A stretch of 64,000 nt of DNA from Chitinophaga eiseniae (GTDB taxonomy: Bacteria > Bacteroidota > Bacteroidia > Chitinophagales > Chitinophagaceae): the NCBI RefSeq assembly GCF_900167135.1, contig NZ_FUWZ01000001.1, forward strand, positions 992,001-1,056,000, given 5' to 3'. Below, piece after piece: positions 8,491-17,512 of the stretch (the first letter of the stretch is position 1; the number at the start of each line of letters is the position of its first letter). A program made the translations under genes and the position numbers. Below the pieces are notes generated by a model. That model searched no databases. It was not told where the DNA came from and worked only from the letters and a program-made list of their open reading frames with translations.

Positions 8491-9753
8491 TTAAAATCCC
8501 TGTGCCGACTGATATGCTTTGATCATCGCTTCAATTGTTGTTCTTTCCAGGTAGTTGGCCCATCCGAGTGCATTGCTCTGGTGGATGGCGTCTGTGATTT
8601 GCAGGTTGGGGCCGGCAGATAAAGCCAGTTGTGCCAGCGCGATATCGTTTTTATCTACGGCAGCGTGCAGCAATGTATATTGAAAATTCCCGTACAAGCG
8701 GTTTATTTCTGCCGGGTTTTCTGCCAGCAGGGCGGCGGCGCGGTCTTTCCAGCCGAGGTTCCATGCGTCCAGCGCGCTGCAGGTGGCGCCATGGGAGATC
8801 AGCCATTCCGCTGATGCCGGTTGCCGGCAGTGGACGGCCAGTTCCAGCAGCTGCATGCCATTGCAGAGGGGTTTGTTAAGGTCAGCGACGGCGAAAGCGG
8901 CCAATGCCGCCATATCTCCTTTGCCAACAGCTTCCGCGAGGGCTGTCTCGGCAGCGTCAGGCGGACGGCTTTGCAGCCGGTCGTCGGTGATCCACCAGGT
9001 AAGTCCGTCGCCTATCCACTGAAATCCTAATTGCTCATATACCGGTCTGCCCATTGGGTTGGCGTTGAGGGTGGCATAGTGATAGCCGTTTTCCCGGGCG
9101 TACAGGCAGGCGGCGTTGACGATGGCTTTGCCGATGCCCTTTCCTCTTGCTTCCGGTACTACGCCTACATTGTAGATACCTGCTACCCCGCCGCCGAATA
9201 ACAGGAGGGTTTGCGCTACGATCGTCCCGTTGAGGGTAGCTACAAAACGTTGTACCTGCGCCGGATCTTCGTGTTGCAGGCCCGTTGATCCGTTGCTGTT
9301 ATTATCCGCATAAGGCAGTGCTGTAATGGTATGCAAGGGTGTTTCGTTGTCGGGTGCAATATGCAGTCCCTCCGGTGAAAGATAGCTGGTGTTGATCGTT
9401 TGCAGGTCCAGCACCATCCAGCAGGGCTGCCATCCGGGCTGAAAGCCCCGTGCCAGGAGCAGTACGTCGAGATGCGCTGTTGCCGCCGGTTGTAAGGACC
9501 AGCATCCGATGTTTTTCCCCTGATGTTGCTGATAGAAATCCATCATCGTGTTCAGCGGAGCGATGTTATCCGATAGTGCCGGAAAGAGGATGGTACCGGC
9601 GCCTTCCTGTTCGGTGTAGGTCCAGCAAAGACCGTCTTGCTGGTGGGTAACGCCGTTTTTAATACGGGCATCCAGAAAGAACAGGTCTTTGTGGTTTTGC
9701 GCGATGGCGGCTTCGAGCTGCCGGGCGGTGGCGTTGCGGGTGATGATATGCAT
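8491..9753 (-). CDS. GNAT N-acetyltransferase fused to ankyrin repeats
   Basis: A 420-residue fusion. Residues about 1-265 form a GNAT acetyltransferase; the acetyl-CoA loop is VGVVPEARGKGIGKAIV, and the C-terminal NPMGRPVYEQLGF strand/helix is typical. Residues about 270-415 are ankyrin-like helices (LLELAVHCRQPASAEWLISHGA, then LLHAAVDKNDIALAQLALSAG). GNAT enzymes transfer an acetyl group to an amine; the ankyrin tail probably binds a protein partner or substrate. Substrate unknown. The N-terminal 130 residues are poorly conserved looking and may be a degenerate second GNAT fold, as in tandem-GNAT proteins. Confidence 0.82.
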   Translation of the reverse strand: MHIITRNATARQLEAAIAQNHKDLFFLDARIKNGVTHQQDGLCWTYTEQEGAGTILFPALSDNIAPLNTMMDFYQQHQGKNIGCWSLQPAATAHLDVLLLARGFQPGWQPCWMVLDLQTINTSYLSPEGLHIAPDNETPLHTITALPYADNNSNGSTGLQHEDPAQVQRFVATLNGTIVAQTLLLFGGGVAGIYNVGVVPEARGKGIGKAIVNAACLYARENGYHYATLNANPMGRPVYEQLGFQWIGDGLTWWITDDRLQSRPPDAAETALAEAVGKGDMAALAAFAVADLNKPLCNGMQLLELAVHCRQPASAEWLISHGATCSALDAWNLGWKDRAAALLAENPAEINRLYGNFQYTLLHAAVDKNDIALAQLALSAGPNLQITDAIHQSNALGWANYLERTTIEAMIKAYQSAQGF

Positions 9754-9822
9754 GAATTCAGGTTGACGAACACCTGAAATTTACGGATTGAAAACGAACA
9801 TTCAAACCGGGAAGGGCATGGG

Positions 9823-9861
9823 GAAAAAGAAAAAAGCCCACATTGTAAAAACAATGCAGGC
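9823..9861 (-). terminator. Rho-independent terminator for the 12.9-9.9 kb minus-strand group
   Basis: Read on the minus strand, a hairpin (GCC...CATTGT, loop, ACAATG...GGC at 9836-9861) is followed by a long T run (A-rich 9822-9835 on the plus strand). It lies 46 bases past the stop of the 9907 gene. Confidence 0.7.
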
Positions 9862-9875
9862 CTGTTTTGAATAAC

Positions 9876-9891
9876 CGGTGCTTTCGCACCG
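9876..9891. repeat. Small perfect hairpin
   Basis: CGGTGC, loop TTTC, GCACCG, between the 9907 gene stop and its terminator. It could help 3'-end stability; there is no T run next to it. Confidence 0.45.
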
Positions 9892-9906
9892 CATGAAAGT
9901 ACTGAT

Positions 9907-10275
9907 TTAAGCGGTGTTTTCTGTCATACCCCAGTCTTTGTACTGAGCTCTTATTTTGCTCAGCACAGGACCTTCAAAGGGCACACATCCGCCGGAGAAA
10001 AATTCGGTCCATGTAAGATCGCTGTTGAAATGAGCGAGCGTGTAGCCGTTATCGAATGTTAGCAGGAGCTGATTTTTTTCCGGCAACACCTGAAACTGAC
10101 CGAGTGTATTGAGCAGCAGCCTTCTGAGGGCGCCGCTGTCCATATAGCCTGCTGCTGTTTCATGGCACAAAGGGAAAAGGGTGTGAACCATCACGTAGTC
10201 AGACAGGAATGGTTGGACGTTAAAATGAGCAGCGGCAAGCAATGACATTTCGTAGTACGCCGCTGCAGATTTCAT
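9907..10275 (-). CDS. Hypothetical protein, 122 aa
   Basis: A small soluble protein of unrecognised family, starting at ATG 10275 just one base past the GH2 stop codon, so almost certainly co-translated with it. The sequence has an N-terminal helix-rich part (AAYYEMSLLAAAHFN) and a C-terminal part with FDNGYTLAHFNSDLTWTEFF. An upstream in-frame start (10296) would overlap the GH2 gene. No signal peptide. Function unknown. Confidence 0.7.
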   Translation of the reverse strand: MKSAAAYYEMSLLAAAHFNVQPFLSDYVMVHTLFPLCHETAAGYMDSGALRRLLLNTLGQFQVLPEKNQLLLTFDNGYTLAHFNSDLTWTEFFSGGCVPFEGPVLSKIRAQYKDWGMTENTA

Positions 10276-10276
10276 T

Positions 10277-12922
10277 TTATTTCCAGGTCTTTTCACCTTT
10301 TTTCATTTTATCCAGGATATCCTGATAAGTCTTTTTGTCGCTGGCTGGCGCGAGTTCGACAGCCTTTTCTTCCGTAGCGATAGCATCATCTTTTTTACCG
10401 GCTTTATAGAGCACATTAGCATATGTGTCGATGTATGCCGGATTATTGTCCGCTTTCAGCATGTGCTGGCACCAGGTGGCCGCATTGCTGAGGTGGGTGG
10501 GGTCAGAGATGTTTTCGAAAACGGTCCATGCGTAGGTGTTCAGCTCATTTGCCGAGATGTAGGGTGCGCATTTACCTACGTATTGATCGGCGGTAGCGGC
10601 GAAGTTGTTCCAGTCCTTCAGGTTCAGGAAGTGGATGGTTTTGGCGCGCAGGAATATTTCTTCTCCCGGGGCGCCGTATTGTTTGGTTTTTGCTTCTATT
10701 TTGTTCCAGTCGGGGGTGGCAGCTGTATTTTGCACATAGGGCTGAATTTCTTCGCCGTAGATGATGGTCATCAGCTTCACGTCGGCCTGGCGTTTGCCCA
10801 GTGTCTGGTTGATCTGGTCCCGGTTGTCCAGCAGGAGCGTGAAGCCTTTATCGCGGCTGTTGGTCGTGAATTTATTCACAAAGGACATCTGGCTGCGGGT
10901 TAAGGGCGCTTTCATTTGTCCGATGTAGTCATTGGCAATTTTCACGGCATTGGGTTTGTCGTTTACGCGCAGGGCCATTTGTGCGAGTTCCTGCAGGAAA
11001 GGACCGTCTTTTTTGCCATTGTTGTATTCCGTCAGCAGGGCGGTGTAGCGGTTGTCAGGATTGGTGGTGTCGATATCTTTGACGATGAAGGCGGCGGCTA
11101 CGTCGCTGGTAGGCGGTACGAAAGTACTGTGTATTTGTCTCAGTTGACCTACGGGTATTTTAATGACTTCACGATCATAGGAGATCAGTCCGTTTTCCTC
11201 TGTTTCCACGTCGAATGGTTCCGTGTAGATGGAGCCGCTGAGGCCTTCTTCTTCATATATTTTCAGGTGTTTGTTCATGAACCCGTATTTGCGGGCGAAG
11301 GCAGAAGCGGGAATGGAGATATAGCCCCATCCGTCGGCTTCATTCCATTGGTGGTTGGGTGTTTTTACCTGTACGCCGCCCCATTCGCCGAGCACCCTGG
11401 CTTTGCCCGGAAGGGCAGGGGAAATGCCCGGGCCGGGATATTCATGTACGTCGGTGAGATCGCTGCTTTTCCATTTTTCACTGGCGTCTTTGGGAGATTC
11501 CCGGTCATAGTTTTCGCCGGTGTGACCGTTAATGATACGGGAGGGGTCCATTTGTTTCATCGCTTCCGTGAGCCGTTGCTGATCGTATCGCGCCCATCCT
11601 TCGTTGAACAACACCCAGCATACAATAGAGGGGTGGTTGAAACAATGTTCAACGGTAGCGATATTTTCTTTTTCAAAATTTTTGCGGGCGTCGGCGGTGT
11701 TGTTGGCGCAGGTCACCATGTCCTGCCAAACGAGGATACCTTCTTTATCGCAGTGGTAGTACCAGCGGGAGGGCTCTACTTTCACATGTTTGCGGATAGT
11801 ATTGAAGCCCATGGATTTGATGGCCAGTACGTCGAATTTAAGGGCTTCGTCGGTAGGGGCGGTGTACAGACCGTCGGGCCAGAAGCCCTGGTCGAGTACG
11901 CCGAGGTTATAGGTGTATTTGCCATTGAGGAAAATACGGTCCTGTCCGTGTTCATCTTTTTTGATCTCTATTTTGCGCATGCCGAAGTAGGAACCGACGG
12001 TGTCGACTACTTTGTTATTGTACAGCAGCTTTACGGTGAGGTTATAGAGGAAAGGTTCGTTGGGCGACCAGAGGCGGGCGTTGGGCACGGGGAGCCGGAG
12101 GGCGGCATTGGCTTTGCCTTTCACGCTGCCGATGACAGTGCCGTTACTGGAGGCGATCGCTTCCACGGTATAGCCATTACCGGTGCCGGCGGTGTTTACG
12201 CGGAGGTCGAGCTGTTGCTGGTCTACCTGCGGCGTCATTTTCAGTCCGTCGATATACACTGCTGGTACCGTTTCCAGCCATACTGTCTGCCAGATGCCGC
12301 TGGTGCCGGTGTACAGGATGTTCTGGGGGTGCAGTACCTGCTTACCGTGCGGGTTGTCGCCGGCGTCGGTGGGATCGAGCACTGATAATACCAGTTCATT
12401 GTTTTTATCTTTCAGTTGATCGGTGATATCGAACTGGAATCCCGTGTAGCCGCCGGTGTGGTTACCAAGTTTTTTTCCGTTGAGGTAAACGGTGGCATCG
12501 AAATCGACCGCGCCGAAATGCAGCAGTACTCTGTCTTTTCCTTTGGCGGCGGGTTTGTCGAATGTTCTTTTATACCACAGGCGTTGATCGGGTTGCAGTG
12601 TTTTTTTGACGCCGGAGAGGGCTGATTCGAGCGGGAAGGGAACGAGTATCTGGCCGTCAAACGAAGCGGGCGGGGCCTGTGTGCCGGCGCTGGTGATAGC
12701 GTATTGCCAGAGGCCGTTCAGGTTTTCCCAGTTGGCCCGCACCATTTGTGGCCGGGGGTACTCGGGCAGGGTATTGGAGGGACTGACATCTTTGGCCCAC
12801 CTGGTTTGCAGGGGAGACGATGTCATTTTCCAGGATGCTGCCGTTTGGCCTTGGCCGGATGCGAGGATACTGAGGGTGGTGCATCCTATAAGGAGGAATG
12901 CAACGCTGATTTGTCGTAACAT
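10277..12922 (-). CDS. Glycoside hydrolase family 2 protein, secreted
   Basis: An 881-residue beta-glycosidase with a signal peptide (MLRQISVAFLLIGCTTLSILASGQ). A GH2 sugar-binding domain with LPEYPRPQMVRANWENLNGLWQ, split here as RPQMVR and NLNGLW, is followed by an Ig-like middle and a TIM barrel. Acid/base E441 lies in LFNEGW and the nucleophile is probably E513 in GEWGG. After about residue 600 the protein continues with an all-helical C-terminal extension containing TPR-like segments (YANVLYKAGKKDDAIATEEKAVEL). Beta-galactosidase, mannosidase or glucuronidase activity is possible. It sits directly downstream of a FecR anti-sigma gene, 121 bases away. Confidence 0.9.
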   Translation of the reverse strand: MLRQISVAFLLIGCTTLSILASGQGQTAASWKMTSSPLQTRWAKDVSPSNTLPEYPRPQMVRANWENLNGLWQYAITSAGTQAPPASFDGQILVPFPLESALSGVKKTLQPDQRLWYKRTFDKPAAKGKDRVLLHFGAVDFDATVYLNGKKLGNHTGGYTGFQFDITDQLKDKNNELVLSVLDPTDAGDNPHGKQVLHPQNILYTGTSGIWQTVWLETVPAVYIDGLKMTPQVDQQQLDLRVNTAGTGNGYTVEAIASSNGTVIGSVKGKANAALRLPVPNARLWSPNEPFLYNLTVKLLYNNKVVDTVGSYFGMRKIEIKKDEHGQDRIFLNGKYTYNLGVLDQGFWPDGLYTAPTDEALKFDVLAIKSMGFNTIRKHVKVEPSRWYYHCDKEGILVWQDMVTCANNTADARKNFEKENIATVEHCFNHPSIVCWVLFNEGWARYDQQRLTEAMKQMDPSRIINGHTGENYDRESPKDASEKWKSSDLTDVHEYPGPGISPALPGKARVLGEWGGVQVKTPNHQWNEADGWGYISIPASAFARKYGFMNKHLKIYEEEGLSGSIYTEPFDVETEENGLISYDREVIKIPVGQLRQIHSTFVPPTSDVAAAFIVKDIDTTNPDNRYTALLTEYNNGKKDGPFLQELAQMALRVNDKPNAVKIANDYIGQMKAPLTRSQMSFVNKFTTNSRDKGFTLLLDNRDQINQTLGKRQADVKLMTIIYGEEIQPYVQNTAATPDWNKIEAKTKQYGAPGEEIFLRAKTIHFLNLKDWNNFAATADQYVGKCAPYISANELNTYAWTVFENISDPTHLSNAATWCQHMLKADNNPAYIDTYANVLYKAGKKDDAIATEEKAVELAPASDKKTYQDILDKMKKGEKTWK

Positions 12923-13043
12923 GTTTCAGGTCGGTTAAAATAAAATAGATAATCGATGTCTATAATATACGCAATGCGGGTGCTTACAGGCCGCAGGCGT
13001 GTATTCTGGTCTGTTTTGGGGAACAGTGCCTTGTCAAAAGTGC

Positions 13044-14159
13044 CTATTCAAAATGAAGAACGCCTTGCTGATCGTAGCTGGATTTGATACCGTCTGCGCG
13101 TTCCAGGTTATGCAGGAATGCCTGCAGGGGCTGGTTTCTGTCGATGATGCCGAAGAAGCGTCTGCTGCGGACTCTTGGATTATCCAGGGCGATGGTGACG
13201 CCGAACCACCGCATAATAACGGGGGCGAGTTCCTGCAGGGAAGCGTTTTCAAAGGTGTATACGCCTGTGCGCCAGCCCAGCACCTTGTCAGCGTCGAAGG
13301 TTTCTTTGGTGATGCCGTCGCGGGCGCTGGTGAGTTCGTAGCCTGGTTTGAGGACGATGTCCTTTTTGCCGGTGGCCACTTTCACGGAGCCTTCCACCAG
13401 GGCTATTTTCACGAGGCCTGAATCATAGGTATTGATATTAAAGGCCGTGCCCAGTACATTCACCGTATTGCCGGGCAGGTGCACGATAAACGGCTGGTCT
13501 GCTTTGGCGGCAACCTGTATATATGCTTCCCCGCTGATGGTCACTTCGCGGGTTTTTCCCGGGAAGGTGAACGGGAAGCTGATGGTGGTGGCTGCGTTCA
13601 GTTGTATGCGGGTGCCGTCTGCCAGCAGCAGGTGATAGTCTTTGCCGTCTGGAACGGTGAGGGTATTGATCCCGCTACCGCTCTGGTGGCTGGCGTCGAA
13701 GCTGAGCGTGCGCTGTGTGTTGTTTAATATGGCGTTGCCCACCCGGATACCGGCGGAGTCATTGCTGAGATCGATGGTTTTACCTTCAGCCGTCACAAGG
13801 CGGATGGTATTGGGAACGCTGTCCGATACGACTGCCAGCGGTGGCCGTTCAGCAGGCCTGAACAGGTACCAGCCGGCGGTGATGGCGAGCAGACAGGCGG
13901 CAGCAATACTGCTGATATTCAGGACATAACGACGCCCGCTCCGTTTATGGAGGTCTGTGAGTACCTCCTCAACGGGATGCTGATCATGGCTTTCGCTTGC
14001 ATCAGCCAGTAGCCGGGAGCGGTCCCGCTGGATGCTTTCCCAGATATTGCGTGCCTGGAGATCTTCCCTGATGGCGCTGTGCAGAAAGGCTTTGTCTTCC
14101 TCGCTGATCATGTCCGCCAGCTCATCCAGGGAGAGCTCTCTGATTTTTTCATAATCCAT
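13044..14159 (-). CDS. FecR-like anti-sigma factor
   Basis: A 371-residue single-pass regulator. The N-terminal 85 residues are cytoplasmic and sigma-binding, one transmembrane segment follows (about 86-103, ISSIAAACLLAITAGWYLF), then a periplasmic FecR domain with TVPDGKDYHLLLADGT and VLGTAFNINTY, and a C-terminal DUF4974-like region (FENASLQELAPVIMRWFGV). It normally senses a signal from the STN domain of a TonB-dependent transducer and releases the sigma factor encoded just upstream (45 bases away). Unusually, no SusC/SusD-like transporter follows; a GH2 gene does. Confidence 0.93.
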   Translation of the reverse strand: MDYEKIRELSLDELADMISEEDKAFLHSAIREDLQARNIWESIQRDRSRLLADASESHDQHPVEEVLTDLHKRSGRRYVLNISSIAAACLLAITAGWYLFRPAERPPLAVVSDSVPNTIRLVTAEGKTIDLSNDSAGIRVGNAILNNTQRTLSFDASHQSGSGINTLTVPDGKDYHLLLADGTRIQLNAATTISFPFTFPGKTREVTISGEAYIQVAAKADQPFIVHLPGNTVNVLGTAFNINTYDSGLVKIALVEGSVKVATGKKDIVLKPGYELTSARDGITKETFDADKVLGWRTGVYTFENASLQELAPVIMRWFGVTIALDNPRVRSRRFFGIIDRNQPLQAFLHNLERADGIKSSYDQQGVLHFE

Positions 14160-14204
14160 TTGAATCGGATGTTATCCTATTAACGGTGTTCACGACAAAA
14201 AGTA

Positions 14205-14750
14205 CTATAGGTCGCGGGAAGATTTTAGTTTTTTTCTCAGAATTCTAAGGGTAGTGCTCATTTGATTTTTCACCGTTTGCAGAGAGAGGTTTTTTTCCGC
14301 CACGATTTCGCGTTGCGTCTTATCTTCCATGTATGACATTTCAAAGACAGTCCGCTGGGCTACCGGCAGTGCGTTAATAGCGGTGGCCAACTGAAGCGAC
14401 AGTTCTTTACGTTCCATAGGATTAATGCAGGTGGTGAGCTCTTTGAGGCTCATATACTGGTGTACGTTGCGCTCTTTTACCACGCTGCGCCGGATACGGT
14501 CCATACATTTGTTCCGTACACAGGTGGCCAGGTAACTTTTCAGATGGAGATTGTCCGCCAGCTTGTCCCTGCGGTTCCAGATAACAATCAGTACATCATG
14601 CACCACGTCGGCCGCTTCTTCCGCGTCTTTCAACACGTAGTTGGCCTCGATGTGCAGCCGTTTATAATAACGGTTATATAGCTGGGTAAATGCCCACTCG
14701 CTGCCGATTTTCAAATCAGCTACCAATTGTGCATCAGTGTAAGGTTCCAT
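14205..14750 (-). CDS. ECF RNA polymerase sigma factor (FecI-like)
   Basis: A 181-residue sigma-70 of the extracytoplasmic function type used by Bacteroidota for polysaccharide or iron sensing. Region 2 shows AFTQLYNRYYKRL and DVVHDVLIVIWNRR; region 4 has LPVAQRTVFEMSYMEDKTQREIVAEKNLS with the HTH LSLQTVKNQM. ATG 14750 is preferred; a TTG at 14765 would add five residues, and the intervening GGGGGAAAG could act as a ribosome site. It forms a pair with the FecR-like gene downstream and is divergent from an STN-domain gene. Confidence 0.93.
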   Translation of the reverse strand: MEPYTDAQLVADLKIGSEWAFTQLYNRYYKRLHIEANYVLKDAEEAADVVHDVLIVIWNRRDKLADNLHLKSYLATCVRNKCMDRIRRSVVKERNVHQYMSLKELTTCINPMERKELSLQLATAINALPVAQRTVFEMSYMEDKTQREIVAEKNLSLQTVKNQMSTTLRILRKKLKSSRDL

Positions 14751-15165
14751 CGTACTTTCCCCCAATTGAATTATGTTTTAGCATAACTTACCGGTCAATA
14801 AATAATATTCCCTGTATCTGCCAATGGTTATCCGGGAATAATAAAAATAAAGGGGTCTTCAGAACAGTTACATGAATAGTATTAACTGTGCGTTAATATA
14901 CTGTTACCAAATTAAGATATTCTGCCATCGGGGAAACAACCGCAACCATCATAGATTTGTTAAGCAATTGTAAAGCATGATTTAGTTACCGGGGACTTTA
15001 TTAAGCCCGGGGGAATTAACAATCGCGCTATAGTACTTTTTGAAGTCCGATGCGTTTGGATATTTGTAATGATCTTTTACGATCCGGCACTATCATTGAA
15101 AAACCCCTGACCGGTCTCACCCCTTTAGCTATTCACGATTCCAAAACTTCCCTCGTCATTATTTT
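14751..15165. promoter_or_regulatory. Divergent intergenic region with inverted repeat
   Basis: This 415-base gene-free stretch separates the sigma factor from the STN-domain gene. It holds an inverted repeat ACAGTTA, 12 bases, TAACTGT at 14864-14889, with a third related half (CTGTTACC) at 14901-14908. These sit where the sigma gene's promoter should be, so they are plausible operators. Near the plus-strand gene I see TATTTG (about 15060) as a weak -7 candidate. No small gene was convincing. Confidence 0.4.
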
Positions 15166-15531
15166 ATGAAGACACGTTTCCTTATCCTCTGGCTCCCCCT
15201 CTTTTACCTCTCACCACATCACGCGGCCAATCAGGCGGAAAAAATAAAAGTCAACGTGAACGTACGCAACGCGCCGCTGCGGGAAGTATTCAAACTGATC
15301 AGCCAGCAGACAGGCCTCCGCTTCTTCGGCAGCCACGCTGCCCCCTATGATGTGAAAGTGTCCCTGCAGCAGTCAGGTGCAGAACTGCGCAGTCTGCTCG
15401 ACGAAATACTCCTGCCCCTCCATTACTCCTGGGAAATATCCGGCAAAGTGATCATCATCAGCAAAAAAAATGCACCGCCCGCTGCTCGGCCAACGGATAT
15501 CCCCACCCCTGACGCGCCCCATTCTCCCTGA
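15166..15531 (+). CDS. Stand-alone STN-domain protein
   Basis: A 121-residue exported protein. After a signal peptide (LILWLPLFYLSPHHA) it consists of one secretin/TonB N-terminal short domain: KVNVNVRNAPLREVFKLISQQTGLRF, quoted here as PLREVFKLISQQTGL, and LLDEILLPLHYSWEISGKVIIISKK. A Pro/Ala-rich tail follows. In FecIR systems this domain is the N-terminus of the TonB-dependent transducer and touches FecR. Here the barrel is absent, and the gene is divergent from the sigma/FecR pair, so it may be the periplasmic signal donor by itself or a truncated remnant. The biosynthetic operon begins 63 bases downstream. Confidence 0.8.
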   Translation: MKTRFLILWLPLFYLSPHHAANQAEKIKVNVNVRNAPLREVFKLISQQTGLRFFGSHAAPYDVKVSLQQSGAELRSLLDEILLPLHYSWEISGKVIIISKKNAPPAARPTDIPTPDAPHSP

Positions 15532-15594
15532 CCGCCCGCTCCGCCCACTGCTGCAAAACGGCAACTGTACTGTTAAATATGTCGTATATTGCTC

Positions 15595-16728
15595 ATGTAC
15601 ATGGGCTTAGAGCATCATATTATCATAATAGGAGGCGGTCTTGCCGGCCTTACCAGCGCCATCCACCTCGCCAGGGAAGGAATGCCGGTGTCACTGATTG
15701 AAAAAAACACCTATCCCCGCCATAAGGTCTGCGGAGAATATATTTCCAACGAAATATTACCCTACCTGCAATGGCTGGACGCCGACCCCGCGGTATTGGC
15801 GCCGGCAGATATTTCCCGGCTGCTGCTCTCTGCTGCCAACGGTAAAACCATCTCGGCAACGCTGCCACTGGGCGGCTTTGGCATCAGCCGTTACACCCTG
15901 GACCATTTCCTGCTTGGCAAAGCGCTGGCGGCAGGCGTGCAACTGATCACCGACACCGTCACCGATGTGGAATACCGCGACGATCGCTGTGTGGTGAAGA
16001 TGAAAACACATGCCCCGCTGACAGGCACCATCGCCCTGGGCGCTTTTGGCAAACGCTCTACCCTGGACCAGCGGCTGTCGCGCGCCTTTCTCCGTAAACC
16101 CGCCCCCTGGCTGGCCGTAAAGGGACACTACGAAGGCGCTTTTCCCGACGGGCTGGTGGCCCTGCACAATTTTCCCGGCGGCTACTGCGGCGTATCCAAA
16201 ACGGAAACAGGCGCGCTCAATATCTGCTACCTCGTACAGATGGACAGCTTCCGGCGCTACGGCGATATCGACCGGCACCGCGAAGAAGTGTTGTACCGCA
16301 ATCATCACCTGAAAACAATTTTTAACAACAGCCGTCCTTTGTTTGATCAGCCGCTGGCCATCAGCCAGATTTCTTTCGGACAGAAAACAAAAGTGGAACA
16401 ACATATGCTGATGACGGGAGACACCGCCGGCCTTATCCATCCGCTTTGTGGTAACGGCATGGCCATGGCGATCCACAGCGCCCGGATAGCGGCGACCGTC
16501 GTTTTGCGCTACTGCCACGACGCCGGATATGACCGCCAACGGATGGAAACGGAATATACCCGGGAATGGGAAAAAGCATTCAGCTACCGGATGAAAATGG
16601 GGCGGCTGCTCAACAACCTGTTCCTGAAAGACCGGCTGTCGACCTGGCTGGTGCAACAAATGGCATCGGTGCCGGCGATATTGCCGTTTATTATCCGGCA
16701 GACACACGGGAAATATTTGGCCATTTAA
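15595..16728 (+). CDS. FAD-dependent oxidoreductase (geranylgeranyl-reductase-like)
   Basis: A 377-residue flavoprotein. The Rossmann FAD motif is IIIGGGLAGLTSAIHLA, followed by YPRHKVCGEYIS and the second FAD motif GDTAGLIHPLCGNGMAMAIHSA; for length these are cited as GGGLAGL and GDTAGLIHP. This family holds reductases and aromatic-ring monooxygenases. In the context of a type III PKS, a role like SrsC of Streptomyces griseus (hydroxylation of an alkylresorcinol towards a quinone) is likely, by inference. Start could be ATG 15595 or 15601. First gene of the eight-gene operon; 76 bases separate it from the methyltransferase. Confidence 0.85.
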   Translation: MYMGLEHHIIIIGGGLAGLTSAIHLAREGMPVSLIEKNTYPRHKVCGEYISNEILPYLQWLDADPAVLAPADISRLLLSAANGKTISATLPLGGFGISRYTLDHFLLGKALAAGVQLITDTVTDVEYRDDRCVVKMKTHAPLTGTIALGAFGKRSTLDQRLSRAFLRKPAPWLAVKGHYEGAFPDGLVALHNFPGGYCGVSKTETGALNICYLVQMDSFRRYGDIDRHREEVLYRNHHLKTIFNNSRPLFDQPLAISQISFGQKTKVEQHMLMTGDTAGLIHPLCGNGMAMAIHSARIAATVVLRYCHDAGYDRQRMETEYTREWEKAFSYRMKMGRLLNNLFLKDRLSTWLVQQMASVPAILPFIIRQTHGKYLAI

Positions 16729-16804
16729 TGATGGGGATGTATCATTCAGATATTTCATCCTTTCATTATCGGCGATTTAGTTATTTAGTCGTTTAAATAT
16801 CAAA

Positions 16805-17512
16805 ATGGATTTATCACAGCGTATACTGACACCCGAGATTATGGATGATTTTACCATGGAGGGTGAACGCCTGCAACGGGCGCTGGAAAAGATCGCACAG
16901 ATCAACCGGCGGCTGGGAGGCAACCGTATCACGGTAAAAGGCGTAGACATGCTGATGCGCCAACTGCCCGCCGGAAGGGAAGTGCACATTGTGGACATCG
17001 GCTGTGGTAACGGCGACATGTTACGAACACTCGCGGAACACGGCAGGAAAAAACAATGGAAGCTACGGCTGACAGGCATCGATGCCAATCCGTTCACCGT
17101 CCGCCTCGCAGGGGAACTGTCCGCTGCCTTCCCGGAAATAAGTTACCATTGCCTCGATGTTACGCAGGGCCCGTTCCCGCAAATGGAAGGAGACATCCTC
17201 CTGCTGACACTGACGCTGCATCATTTTACCGATCCGGAGATACTGGCGCTGATGCAGCATTTCCGCCGGTGCGCTGCTGCCGGCATTGTGGTCAACGACC
17301 TGCATCGCAGCAGCATGGCCTACCGGTTGTTTCAACTGTTATGTTATGCGCTGCGCCTGGAAGAAATGACGCGTTATGATGGCCTTGCCTCCATCCTGCG
17401 CGGGTTCAAACGGTCAGAGCTGATGCTGCTGGCACAAAAACTAAATATCAGGCGTCAAAGCCTCCGTTGGAAATGGGCTTTCCGCTACCAATGGGTTATA
17501 ACTAATTTATGA
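16805..17512 (+). CDS. SAM-dependent methyltransferase
   Basis: A 235-residue class I methyltransferase. The SAM site is VDIGCGNGDML near residue 60, with GIDANPF as the acidic loop and LTLTLHHFTD as motif III. The C-terminal 60 residues are helical and probably bind the acceptor. Located between a flavoprotein and a type III PKS, it most likely methylates an oxygen or carbon of the aromatic product. Its stop overlaps the next start as ATGA (17509-17512), which indicates translational coupling. Confidence 0.87.
   Translation: MDLSQRILTPEIMDDFTMEGERLQRALEKIAQINRRLGGNRITVKGVDMLMRQLPAGREVHIVDIGCGNGDMLRTLAEHGRKKQWKLRLTGIDANPFTVRLAGELSAAFPEISYHCLDVTQGPFPQMEGDILLLTLTLHHFTDPEILALMQHFRRCAAAGIVVNDLHRSSMAYRLFQLLCYALRLEEMTRYDGLASILRGFKRSELMLLAQKLNIRRQSLRWKWAFRYQWVITNL

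Noticed and set aside
10916..12385. A 489-codon plus-strand frame
   Set aside because: It is antisense to the GH2 gene and has no recognisable motif, only Gly/Val/Phe-rich runs typical of shadows.
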